Below are positions 33,632 through 42,601 of a stretch of DNA of 64,000 bases, piece by piece. Location: positions 2,542,001-2,606,000 of the forward strand of contig CP065590.1 of NCBI GenBank assembly GCA_016025055.1, given 5' to 3'. The notes under the pieces are model-generated. The model worked only from the letters and a program-made list of their open reading frames with translations, searched no databases and was not told the origin of the DNA. Source of the stretch: Chryseobacterium indologenes. GTDB lineage: Bacteria > Bacteroidota > Bacteroidia > Flavobacteriales > Weeksellaceae. Each line of letters opens with the position of its first letter. Position 1 is the first letter of the stretch. The translations under genes and the position numbers were made by a program.

Positions 33632-34645
33632 ATGATTTTTAAAACATATAACTCTATAGAAAATGCTTACCAAACCCGCGTCATTGAGCAAATCAGACTG
33701 CAGGGTTTTGGGGATGAGGTTTTCATCGTGCAGGAGAAAGTTCACGGGGCTAATTTCTCTTTCTTTACCGACGGAAAGGAGATTAAAATCGCGAAGAGAA
33801 CTGCATTCATCGGTAATGATGAAAAATTTTTCAATGCCCATCAGATATTGGAACGTTACAGAAAAAATGTATTGGAAGTATTCCATGCTGTGAAAAAGCT
33901 TTATCGGGATGTTCAAACAATAGTCATTTATGGAGAATTGTTTGGTGGCGGCTACAAACATAAAGATGTAGAGGCGGTAAAAGATGCGGTAAGAGTGCAA
34001 AAAGGTATTGAATATGCACCTTATAACGAATTTTATGCCTTCGATATTAAGTTAAACGGGGTTACTTACCTGGATACAGATATTATCAATATTATTTTTG
34101 AAAAAACAGGATTTTTCTATGCTAAAACCTTGTTTCAGGGTACATTGGAAGAAGCGTTGAAGTTCCCGAATGTTTTTAACTCTAAAATCCCGGCATGGCT
34201 AGGGCTCCCGGAATTGAACAATATGTGTGAAGGAACCATTGTAAAAACTTTGAAAACCAGATATTTTGGCAACGGTGCAAGAGTCATTCTGAAAAATAAG
34301 AATGAAAAATGGATCGAGAAATCTAAAATGGTGAAAAAACAAGCAAAAATTGCTCAGAAACCAATTCATTTCAGCGAACAGGCTCAGAATATCTGGGAAG
34401 AAATCCAGCAATATGTGACAGCCAACAGATTGAATAATGTGCTCAGCAAGACCGGTGAATTTGAGCCTAAAATGATAGGAAAAGTAATCGGTCTTTTTGC
34501 TCAGGATGTTCTGGAAGATTTTGAAAAAGATTTTCCGGCAGCTTTTGCAACCATTGAAAAGGAAGAGCAGAAAAGAATCAACAAAAAGTTGAATTCTATA
34601 GTTATTGATTGTGTAAAAGAAGAGCTGATGACTCTCAAAATATAG
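33632..34645 (+). CDS. T4 RNA ligase 2 (Rnl2)-family RNA ligase
   Basis: The 337-residue protein is the size of T4 Rnl2. The adenylation motif EKVHGAN places the nucleophile at Lys36. Other nucleotidyltransferase motifs follow: KRTAFIG, YGELFGGGY, EYAPYNEFYAFDI, EGTIVK and ARVILKNKNEKW. A helical C-terminal part (about 245-337) fits the Rnl2 C-domain. Rnl2 seals 3'-OH/5'-phosphate nicks in duplex RNA, such as a tRNA cut in the anticodon arm. It lies behind the receiver protein in what looks like one operon with the tRNA array. Confidence 0.92.
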   Translation: MIFKTYNSIENAYQTRVIEQIRLQGFGDEVFIVQEKVHGANFSFFTDGKEIKIAKRTAFIGNDEKFFNAHQILERYRKNVLEVFHAVKKLYRDVQTIVIYGELFGGGYKHKDVEAVKDAVRVQKGIEYAPYNEFYAFDIKLNGVTYLDTDIINIIFEKTGFFYAKTLFQGTLEEALKFPNVFNSKIPAWLGLPELNNMCEGTIVKTLKTRYFGNGARVILKNKNEKWIEKSKMVKKQAKIAQKPIHFSEQAQNIWEEIQQYVTANRLNNVLSKTGEFEPKMIGKVIGLFAQDVLEDFEKDFPAAFATIEKEEQKRINKKLNSIVIDCVKEELMTLKI

Positions 34646-34799
34646 TTTCGGTATTGGTTACCGAAACTTTTTATGTAACAGGACCAGGATATTAAACTAA
34701 TAAGTAACAAATTAAATGGAAAAATAATGAAGCATTTGACTCTTGAAAGTTATTTCATTCTATATTTTGATTTCCATTGAAACAAAAATTTTAAACAAA

Positions 34800-35351
34800 G
34801 TGAAAACAACAGAAAATATATTAATTGTAGACCTTGAGGCCACATGTTGGGAAAACCGACCACCAAGAGGTCAGGAAAGTGAGATCATTGAAATCGGAGT
34901 ATGTATGATGAATGCCAGAACCGGTAAGATCTCCAAAAATGAAGGAATTCTGATCAGACCTCAGCATTCAAAGGTAAGTCCGTTTTGTACTGAGCTTACC
35001 ACATTGACCCAGAATATGCTGGATAGCGAAGGAATGATGCTGGATGATGCATTTGACATCCTCAGGGCAGAATACGATTCAGAAGAACTGACATGGGCCA
35101 GCTACGGAAACTACGACCTGAATATGCTCCAGAACCAGGCCAGAAGGTTCTATACGGATTATCCGATGAGTGATGACCACATCAATGTGAAAACACTATT
35201 CGGGGAAATTCATCCTACCATAAGGAAAAGTGTCGGTATGAACAGGGCTTTGGGCGAGCTCGGAATGACATTGGAAGGCACTCACCACAGAGGAGTGGAT
35301 GATGCGAAAAACATCGCCAAAATTCTTCATTGGTGCCTGAAAAATTACTAA
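34800..35351 (+). CDS. ERI-1/KapD-like DEDDh 3'-5' exonuclease
   Basis: I chose the GTG at 34800 because the exonuclease fold starts right after it (ENILIVDLEATCW). The protein has about 183 residues with acidic motifs DLEAT, SYGNYDLNML and the final HHRGVDDAKNIA, the DEDDh pattern. Relatives (ERI-1, KapD, 3'hExo) trim structured RNA 3' ends, and Trp at the active-site start (CWENRPP) is typical of that branch. It lies 155 bases behind the RNA ligase and would fit end-trimming in an RNA-repair locus. Confidence 0.85.
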   Translation: MKTTENILIVDLEATCWENRPPRGQESEIIEIGVCMMNARTGKISKNEGILIRPQHSKVSPFCTELTTLTQNMLDSEGMMLDDAFDILRAEYDSEELTWASYGNYDLNMLQNQARRFYTDYPMSDDHINVKTLFGEIHPTIRKSVGMNRALGELGMTLEGTHHRGVDDAKNIAKILHWCLKNY

Positions 35352-35393
35352 AAAGATGGAGCATCTTTAATATTCCTCAATACACTGACTCTC

Positions 35394-37445
35394 TTGAAAA
35401 AGGGAGTCTTTTTTATAGTAATCTTGAGATTTTCTTTTTTATCAATTAACTTTGATGAAAATTTGTATCCATTGGAAGCACTTGTTGAATTGCTTGAACA
35501 TACCGCCAGAAGTGTTTTTTTAACAGGGAAAGCAGGAACAGGAAAAACTACTTTTCTTAATGATTTTGTAAAAAAAACCCGCAAAAAACACATTATCGTT
35601 GCGCCGACAGGAATAGCAGCTATCAATGCGGGTGGGGTAACCATTCATTCATTATTCGGACTTCCGTTACGAACTTTTGTACCCACTACAGAACCAGTGG
35701 ATCCTAATTTGGCTATGAATATTAACGAGCTTTTTCCTCATTTTAAATACCGGAAAGATAAACTCGATCTGTTCCGCGAAATTGAATTGATCATTATTGA
35801 TGAAGTTTCGATGCTTAGAGCCGACCTGCTGGATATGATGGATCATTCACTAAGACGGGTCAGAAGAAATCAACTGCCATTTGGAGGTGCTCAATTGCTG
35901 TTAATAGGTGATTTGTACCAGTTGCCTCCTGTGGTAAGAGAGGATTCAGAAAGGATCTTATCAAAATTTTATCCAACACCCTTTTTCTTTTCTGCCAAAG
36001 CACTGCAGAGACTTCCGTTGATAAGCGTAGAGTTGATGAAAGTATATCGCCAGCAGGATAAAGAATTTCTTGAAATTCTCAATGCCGTAAGACATGCAGA
36101 TTTTCGTAATCTTGATTTTGAAGAGCTAAATTCGCGATATCAGCCAGACTTTGAGCCTGAAAATGAAATCTATATTCATCTTTGCTCCCATAACCGTATG
36201 GCAGACCATATCAATCAGAAAAAACTGAGAGAATTATCCGGAACTTCTCATTTTTATCAGGCTGCAGTAACAGGAGAATTCAAAGAAACCCAATATCCGA
36301 ATGACGAAATCCTGGAACTCAAAGAAGGAAGTCAAATTATGTTTATCCGAAATGATTCATCACCCGAAAAGAAATTTTATAACGGACGGCTTGCCACCAT
36401 TTCGCATGTGGAAGAAGACCTGATCAAGGCTGTTTTTGAAGAAACCGCAACAGAAATAACCGTAACCAAAGAAGTCTGGGAACAAAAAAGATATAGCCTC
36501 GACGCAGAAAAGAATATAAAAACCGAAGTCATCGGAAGTTTTGAACAGTACCCGATACGACTGGCATGGGCGGTGACCATTCATAAAAGCCAGGGATTAA
36601 CTTTTGACCGCGTCATTATTGATGCAGGAAGATCGTTTGCGAGTGGACAGGTCTATGTCGCACTCAGCCGTTGCCGTACTTTGAAGGGAATTGTTCTGAA
36701 ATCTAAAATCACCCCCGAAGCCGTATTTTGTGATCAAAGGATTGAACATTTTCAAGAGTCTACGAATGCCAATGATATTTTGGAACAGCTGGTCAAACAG
36801 GATAAATATGATTATAGCCTGCATAAAATTCAGATGACGGCAGATGCGGGCTGGCTCAAGGAAGCTGTCATACATTGGAAAGGTTTTGCTGTGTCTTCAG
36901 AAATACCGGATCAGAAAAAATTAAAAGAACTTCTTCAGAACTTTGAAAAAGAAGCCGGAAAGCTGGAGGACATTTTCCGAAAGTTTAAGAAAATTATTCA
37001 GCAGATGTCAGAGAGTTTCGCGGTGGGAGAAAGGAAGTGGTCTGAAATTGAGGATAAATGCAAAGGTGCTGTCGATTTTTTTTACAACAATACCATGGAA
37101 AATTTCTTCCTCCCTTTAAAGGACTTTTATTCTGAAACTTCAGGTGCCAGAGAATTAAAAGCTTTTAATGCAGAAACCAGAACATTATTGTATGATCTTG
37201 CAGACTATATTGACAGATTAAAAGATTGCGATCTGCTGGGAGTTCCTCTTTTTGATAAAGAAAACGAAGTAGATACCTCTGTAGTGATTGTAAAAAAGCC
37301 CACTCATCTGATCACATTTCAATTATTTGATGAAGGAATGCCTCCTTATGAAATTGCAGAAAAGAGAAAGATTACCGTGGCAACTGTTTACAGGCATCTT
37401 GCGAAAATGGGGCTTACTGAAGTGGAAAAGACTTTTAAGATGTAA
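35394..37445 (+). CDS. PIF1-like helicase with C-terminal HTH domain
   Basis: The SF1B helicase motifs are Walker A LTGKAGTGKTTFLND, motif II LIIIDEVSMLRAD, motif III LLLIGDLYQLPPVV, and AWAVTIHKSQGLTFDRV with YVALSRCR near residue 400. A C-terminal HTH (PPYEIAEKRKITVATVYRHLAKMGL) resembles the RecQ-associated HTH_40 family. The N-terminal start is uncertain: the open frame begins at a TTG at 35394, but the fold starts at LYPLEALVELLEHTARS. PIF1 enzymes unwind DNA or DNA-RNA hybrids. The gene follows the exonuclease by about 40 bases and may or may not belong to the repair operon. Confidence 0.88.
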   Translation: MKKGVFFIVILRFSFLSINFDENLYPLEALVELLEHTARSVFLTGKAGTGKTTFLNDFVKKTRKKHIIVAPTGIAAINAGGVTIHSLFGLPLRTFVPTTEPVDPNLAMNINELFPHFKYRKDKLDLFREIELIIIDEVSMLRADLLDMMDHSLRRVRRNQLPFGGAQLLLIGDLYQLPPVVREDSERILSKFYPTPFFFSAKALQRLPLISVELMKVYRQQDKEFLEILNAVRHADFRNLDFEELNSRYQPDFEPENEIYIHLCSHNRMADHINQKKLRELSGTSHFYQAAVTGEFKETQYPNDEILELKEGSQIMFIRNDSSPEKKFYNGRLATISHVEEDLIKAVFEETATEITVTKEVWEQKRYSLDAEKNIKTEVIGSFEQYPIRLAWAVTIHKSQGLTFDRVIIDAGRSFASGQVYVALSRCRTLKGIVLKSKITPEAVFCDQRIEHFQESTNANDILEQLVKQDKYDYSLHKIQMTADAGWLKEAVIHWKGFAVSSEIPDQKKLKELLQNFEKEAGKLEDIFRKFKKIIQQMSESFAVGERKWSEIEDKCKGAVDFFYNNTMENFFLPLKDFYSETSGARELKAFNAETRTLLYDLADYIDRLKDCDLLGVPLFDKENEVDTSVVIVKKPTHLITFQLFDEGMPPYEIAEKRKITVATVYRHLAKMGLTEVEKTFKM

Positions 37446-37475
37446 CTCATTTTCTCAAAAGTCTTTTTCATAACC

Positions 37476-38366
37476 TTATTCACTGATCAGGTTGCTAATG
37501 CGCTCAACAATTAATGCGTAAAGTCCAGAGGGAATAGAATGCCCCATTCCTTCAATAAGAAGCCATTCAGAGTTCGGAATAGAATCTGCGATATCCTTTC
37601 CGCAATCCGGATGAAAGATCTTATCATCTGTTCCATGGATGATTAAAGCAGGAATTGTTATTTCCTTAAGAATGTCACGATTATATGGATACGATCCCAT
37701 GGCCAGAAGCTGTCTGATGATTCCGTTTTTGGTTTGAGAACGCAAAAGTTCTGCTTCGATCATATTTCTTTCGTGATTTGCATCAAGAGGATATAAGCTG
37801 CCTGAAATTTTTTCAGCAAAATTTATTCTTTCCTTGATATAGGTTTCTTTCTGCGTGTTGGGATCAGTACCCGGTTTCATCATCATTCCCATAATTTCGG
37901 GATCAGGTTCAGGCAGTAAAGGATTCAAAGAAGTTGACATGATGCAGGTGAGTGACAGCATTCTTTCAGGATAATAAACTCCTAATAACTGAGCAATAAT
38001 TCCTCCCATTGAACGTCCCGCAATATGGACTTTTTTAATATGTAAATGGTCAAGTAGTTCAATCACATCCTTTGCCATATCCATCAATGGATAAGGTATA
38101 TCGTCTTCGCCCGGTGTCGAAAACATTTTCTCAATATTTTTGTCTGTGGCGATGGGAGATTGAGCTGTGAAAACTGATTGTCCCGAATCCCTGTTATCAA
38201 AACGGATCACTCTGAAACCGTTGCTTACCAACATTTCGCAAAAGGGATTTTCCCAACGGATCATCTGACTTCCCAATCCGGAGATCAGCACAATAGTATT
38301 CTGTTCTTCTTCTCCAAAGATTTCATAGCAGAGATCAACATCTTTTATTCTGATGACTGCGGTCAT
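37476..38366 (-). CDS. Alpha/beta hydrolase
   Basis: The 296-residue protein has VLISGLGSQMIRWENPF (oxyanion region), nucleophile elbow HIAGRSMGGIIAQLLG, acid in IIHGTDDKIFHPD and His in EGMGHSIPSGLY, the usual serine-hydrolase triad. It overlaps the GIY-YIG gene by 4 bases; a MarR regulator heads the operon. The substrate is unknown. Confidence 0.9.
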   Translation of the reverse strand: MTAVIRIKDVDLCYEIFGEEEQNTIVLISGLGSQMIRWENPFCEMLVSNGFRVIRFDNRDSGQSVFTAQSPIATDKNIEKMFSTPGEDDIPYPLMDMAKDVIELLDHLHIKKVHIAGRSMGGIIAQLLGVYYPERMLSLTCIMSTSLNPLLPEPDPEIMGMMMKPGTDPNTQKETYIKERINFAEKISGSLYPLDANHERNMIEAELLRSQTKNGIIRQLLAMGSYPYNRDILKEITIPALIIHGTDDKIFHPDCGKDIADSIPNSEWLLIEGMGHSIPSGLYALIVERISNLISE

Positions 38367-38707
38367 GGTCTGTATAATTCAGTTGTTGCTTCAGAAATAA
38401 ATACTTTTTCAGCTTTTGAGATCTCCTGACGGTAATTGACGTATGGATTGGCCTGTTCAGGAATAACAATAACAAACTCAAAGGTAAATGCCTCACTTCC
38501 CAGTTCCTTCCAGTCTTTTTGCAATGAAGTATCAGCAAATAGTCCTCCGTCCAGAAGGAATTTCATTTTATTAACCAAGGCTTCAAGATGTACCGAACCC
38601 TGAATATATTGCTTACCGTTTTTTGCATTAGTAACGGAAAGCACACCCATCGTAGTTTTGTGGTTTTTTGCTTTTTCTCTTAGCTCTCTTTTTATCGTAT
38701 TCTTCAT
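38363..38707 (-). CDS. GIY-YIG-like nuclease domain protein
   Basis: The 114-residue protein has a diverged GIY-YIG core (MGVLSVTNAKNGKQYIQGSV) followed by an Arg/Lys-poor helical part and FTFEFVIVIPEQANP. The second tyrosine motif is YIQ. It lies between the MarR regulator and the hydrolase on the minus strand with close spacing. DNA-cleaving activity is not certain because the catalytic Arg and Glu cannot be placed with confidence. Confidence 0.65.
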   Translation of the reverse strand: MKNTIKRELREKAKNHKTTMGVLSVTNAKNGKQYIQGSVHLEALVNKMKFLLDGGLFADTSLQKDWKELGSEAFTFEFVIVIPEQANPYVNYRQEISKAEKVFISEATTELYRP

Positions 38708-38716
38708 AATAATAGG

Positions 38717-39142
38717 TTATTGGATATTCGCTCCCAGGTCAGATAACAGCTCTGCAAAAGCTTTTAAAGATTTATTTTTTTTAGGACTGAGAATATCTTT
38801 CGTTATCGTTTCTGCTGTAGTTTTTGCTTCTTCAAATATAGCTTTGCCTGTAGGTGTTATAATGACATAACTTACCCGTGCATCTCTTTCATTTATTTCC
38901 CTGGAGACAAGGCCGATTTTTTCAAGTGGATTGAGTAAACGGGTAATTCCTGAAGCAGTCAAACCTATTTTTTCCGCCAGATCAATTCTCCGTATTTTAC
39001 TTTTGGCAGAAGTACTTAATATATAAAGAATTACAAAATCATTAAAACCTAATCCATGTACACTGAGAGAATCAAATTTTCTTGAAATGACAGATTGTAA
39101 TTTATTAATGTTGATTAAAAGTAATAATTCGTTGCTTATCAT
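38717..39142 (-). CDS. MarR-family transcription regulator
   Basis: The 141-residue winged-helix protein includes LGFNDFVILYILSTSAKSKI, RRIDLAEKIGLTASGITRLL and GLVSREINERDARVSYVIIT, the recognition helix and wing of MarR. It heads the minus-strand operon with the GIY-YIG and hydrolase genes and probably controls it. No operator could be picked out. Confidence 0.88.
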   Translation of the reverse strand: MISNELLLLININKLQSVISRKFDSLSVHGLGFNDFVILYILSTSAKSKIRRIDLAEKIGLTASGITRLLNPLEKIGLVSREINERDARVSYVIITPTGKAIFEEAKTTAETITKDILSPKKNKSLKAFAELLSDLGANIQ

Positions 39143-39901
39143 TGAAAAGTATTTGAGTTGTCAAGTATTTGTATGTTGCAAATATATGCATTTTAATGAA
39201 TTAAGATTTATTTTTTTAATCTTTTTTAAAGACGGTTGGTATTTTTGTCCTTTTTAAGTGAGAAGTTCATTAACACACTGGAAAGTGTGCTATTTTAACA
39301 AATGAAATACTGTTTTGTGGTAGGTCCTTTTTGAAAATGCTCTTCAGACTAGTGTTAAAAGCATAAATTTTTGTTAAAAAATTCACTTTTTAGGGATAAC
39401 TTATGTCCTGTAGATCAAATTTTGCTATTTTAGCTAAGAAGAACAAATTGATGCTTATCGGAGAATATTTAATCTTCCATGCCTTAGTGAATTAGTGAAG
39501 TGATCCCTTTGTAAGAGGAATTGATATCTAAAAGTTCTGATAGGGGAACAGAAACGATAATTCAGTCTACCGGTTTGTTTAATAAAGAGAAGCATTCTCT
39601 GGTATACCTTTTGAAGTGCCGGTAAATAGGGAGGTTTCATAGATTTTGAAGTACATGCCGTGGAGAAACTGTCAGTGAAACGGCCGGTTTTGAATAGATC
39701 ATCTGATTTGATCAATCCCAATGCCTGTTTCGGTATTCTACTTTCAGCTGTTAAGAATCTGTGTTTAATCTCAAAAAGCTGTTAGAATTGTATAATGAAC
39801 TAATAATCCTTAATCAGTCTGAAGCAGATGAAAAATTACTGACCAGCTGATGAACGGAAGAGAAAATAACCTGAAAAAAACTATTTATCAAATTAAAACA
39901 A
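39143..39901. other. Long intergenic region, no supported gene
   Basis: About 760 bases between the MarR gene and the DUF6493 gene. A minus frame at 39455-39721 has no recognisable sequence and no initiation context. I see no strong hairpin or tRNA. The 5' UTR of the DUF6493 gene may occupy the right part. Confidence 0.4.
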
Positions 39902-42598
39902 ATGAAAGAAAGACTTTATGAAATCCTTAATGAGGAAAAAATACATGAGATAGTCCCTTTTCTTCAAGAACTAACAGAGGACGAAAGAAAAACACTGATC
40001 CCCACGATAAAAAAAATGGATCGTGAGATCAGCAAGATCGTAATGACCAAGAATTCTTATCATACTGCAGGATCTGCCAACCAGCATTCAATTATCGATA
40101 TTGCATCATTTTTATGTATGGATCAGAAAAACTTTGGTAAAAATTATTGGAGTGTTTTCCGGAATATACAACAGACGGAAGAAATACTGAAATGGGGATG
40201 TCCCAGCTGGTTCTCCGATTTTATCAATGAATCCATCGATGCTGAATTTACAGCATTTAATTACCAACATATTTTAAGATGGTCAGAGAAAGGCTATATA
40301 CAGCCAAATCCTGAATTGCTGGGTCATCATCTGAGCAATTATCCTACTGATCTTGATCAGCATCCCGAGACTCTTACAACGCATTTCTGGTATCTGTGTG
40401 AATTTCCTTCAAAATCATTACCTTTCCGTAAAGAATGGTTTCCCATCGTTCAAAAGCTTATAGCAGAACAAAAAATTGACCGAAAAAGATTTTTAAGAGA
40501 ATGCCTGTTGGCTGCCAACAGAAATTTTAATAAAAATGTGACCGGTTGGTTTATGGATGCATTTACTGCCCTGAAACCTACAGATCAGGAATTGGTTGAT
40601 CTGCAGGATGAGCTTCTGGCAGGGCTGGCATCCGTACAATCAAAAGCCAGCAATACCATACTGACTCATTTGAAAAAAATAGTGGCCGCTCCTGCCTTTA
40701 AAAGTGATGAATTTTCACATTACCTTCCCAACCTTTTAAGTTCAGAAGTGAAAACAGTAGTGGTTTCAAGTTTAACGTTAACGGAAAAGATTTTCCAGCA
40801 TAAGAGGCTGGACCCCGAAATGCTGGGCATTGCTCTGAGCACTGCATTTGTAAGCAAAGATGACGGTATACAGTCAAAAGCAGCAAAAATCATAGTGAAA
40901 TATATTCCGGTATCGGAAAATATAAAAGAGGCACTCTCACATTATGCAGATAATATTCTCACCAATGTACGCCCTGTTTTAGCAAAATATATAGAAGAAA
41001 AACAACTGGAACTGGAAGCTATATCTTCGGAAAAACTATTTTTGATTAACGAAGAAAATAAGCTCAGAGAACTTTCAAGCTTCGAGGATTTGATGTTTTT
41101 CCTTCCACTGGCCATCGACGATCCCTACAGCTATCATTGTGATGTGGCATTGGCAGGATTTATCCGTTTTTCAGGTGAGGTTGATACAGAATCTGTGAAG
41201 TTGATCGAGCCGGTATTCCTGAAAGCCTGTAAGACGATTTCCAAATGGGAAGTCCCTTATCTGAATGTTTTATTGTGCAACCTGATTATTAATTACGGAC
41301 TAGGTTTATTGGAAAAGTATCCCGTGCAGCTTAAAAATCTTGAAAAAATATATCAGAAAACGAAGGAAGATGAGGCTGCAAGAGAAAGCTATTCGAATTA
41401 TAATAAAAAATTGGGACCTGTAGAAAAAGTGGGTGTAGAGGGTTATGCTGCAAAAGCTTTTAAAGAATTTGCAATATGCATCCATCAGAAGATAAAATTG
41501 CAGGATACGATGCCGTTGTTGTTTACCATTACACACGCTCCCTGCTGGATTTCTCCCGTTGCGTTAGTAGAAAGGATTATAATTTATCAGGATAATAACA
41601 GGGAACCCGATCATCTTGACTTCCAGCTGGCATTACAACGTTGCGCATTGGATGATACAGCGGAGGCCTTAAAGATGGTTGAGGAAAAACTGCAAGGTGA
41701 ATATAAAGAACTCTTGCTTTTCTTCTTTGGCAAAAATGATAAGCCAAAAGGAAAATTTGAGCATCCTTCCTGGTGGATGACTGCCGGATTTACACGATCG
41801 CCACAAACTGTTTTTGAAGAATTCAGTCATTTCGGATATAGTAATATTCCTTCAGAATTCTTTACTGGAGCTTACCAGTGGAAAACAATTGATAACAAAA
41901 AAAATACATATTACCCTGTCGAATTAAGTATTACCATTCCAAAATATCATCTTGAAAAAAGGAAAAATCCTTTGTTTATGGAATATTTTGTTGCAGATCA
42001 GAAAGAACTTTCCGAAATCCCTGCTTTGATGTGGTGCTTTCCTAATACTCCGGGAAATGCTTTGGCTAAAGTCATCAAACATTGTCTTTTCTATTCCGGA
42101 ATTGCCGAAGTCTATGAAAGAAACCTGGTTTTAAATACAACCCAAGCCCTCTATCAAATCAAAAAACCTTTGGATGAAATGGGATACCTGTTTCTGGGAA
42201 CAATCTTTCTTGACGGTGATAAAACAATCCGCGGAACAGCAGCCGAAATCTGGCTGGAACATGTTTCTCATCAGATGATAGATAATACACGCTTAGGTAA
42301 AGTAATCGGATTGCATGAAAAGCTGGAATGGGCACCTGTAAAAAGATTGACGGATCTTATGCAGAATCATATGCTGAATGTAAGTAAAAATCATAATATT
42401 GCGCTGGAAAAATTAATCACCTATATTGTGCTTCAAATGGAAAAGCCAGTGACCAATTTGAAAAAACTTCTGGAGGTGTATCATGAAGTATTAGCTTTGA
42501 ACCAGTCGGAAGCTGATCTTGCAATTAAAGAAAAACTAAACAACTGGAAAGAAAACTCTAGTCTGAAAAAAATCTGCAATCTTCTTCTCAAAAAATAA
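39902..42598 (+). CDS. DUF6493-family HEAT-like repeat protein
   Basis: The 898-residue helical protein begins MKERLYEILNEEKIHEIVPFL and is built of HEAT-like helix pairs. Conserved patches include HSIIDIASFLCMDQ, CPSWFSDFINE and TGAYQWKTIDNKKNTYYPVE near 660-680. This matches the DUF6493 family found next to SWIM-finger proteins. It ends 3 bases before the SWIM gene. The function is unknown; repeat proteins of this sort are scaffolds. Confidence 0.72.
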   Translation: MKERLYEILNEEKIHEIVPFLQELTEDERKTLIPTIKKMDREISKIVMTKNSYHTAGSANQHSIIDIASFLCMDQKNFGKNYWSVFRNIQQTEEILKWGCPSWFSDFINESIDAEFTAFNYQHILRWSEKGYIQPNPELLGHHLSNYPTDLDQHPETLTTHFWYLCEFPSKSLPFRKEWFPIVQKLIAEQKIDRKRFLRECLLAANRNFNKNVTGWFMDAFTALKPTDQELVDLQDELLAGLASVQSKASNTILTHLKKIVAAPAFKSDEFSHYLPNLLSSEVKTVVVSSLTLTEKIFQHKRLDPEMLGIALSTAFVSKDDGIQSKAAKIIVKYIPVSENIKEALSHYADNILTNVRPVLAKYIEEKQLELEAISSEKLFLINEENKLRELSSFEDLMFFLPLAIDDPYSYHCDVALAGFIRFSGEVDTESVKLIEPVFLKACKTISKWEVPYLNVLLCNLIINYGLGLLEKYPVQLKNLEKIYQKTKEDEAARESYSNYNKKLGPVEKVGVEGYAAKAFKEFAICIHQKIKLQDTMPLLFTITHAPCWISPVALVERIIIYQDNNREPDHLDFQLALQRCALDDTAEALKMVEEKLQGEYKELLLFFFGKNDKPKGKFEHPSWWMTAGFTRSPQTVFEEFSHFGYSNIPSEFFTGAYQWKTIDNKKNTYYPVELSITIPKYHLEKRKNPLFMEYFVADQKELSEIPALMWCFPNTPGNALAKVIKHCLFYSGIAEVYERNLVLNTTQALYQIKKPLDEMGYLFLGTIFLDGDKTIRGTAAEIWLEHVSHQMIDNTRLGKVIGLHEKLEWAPVKRLTDLMQNHMLNVSKNHNIALEKLITYIVLQMEKPVTNLKKLLEVYHEVLALNQSEADLAIKEKLNNWKENSSLKKICNLLLKK

Positions 42599-42601
42599 AT
42601 T

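Noticed and set aside
39455..39721. Open minus frame of 88 codons
   Set aside because: No recognisable protein sequence, no promoter and no neighbouring operon partner.
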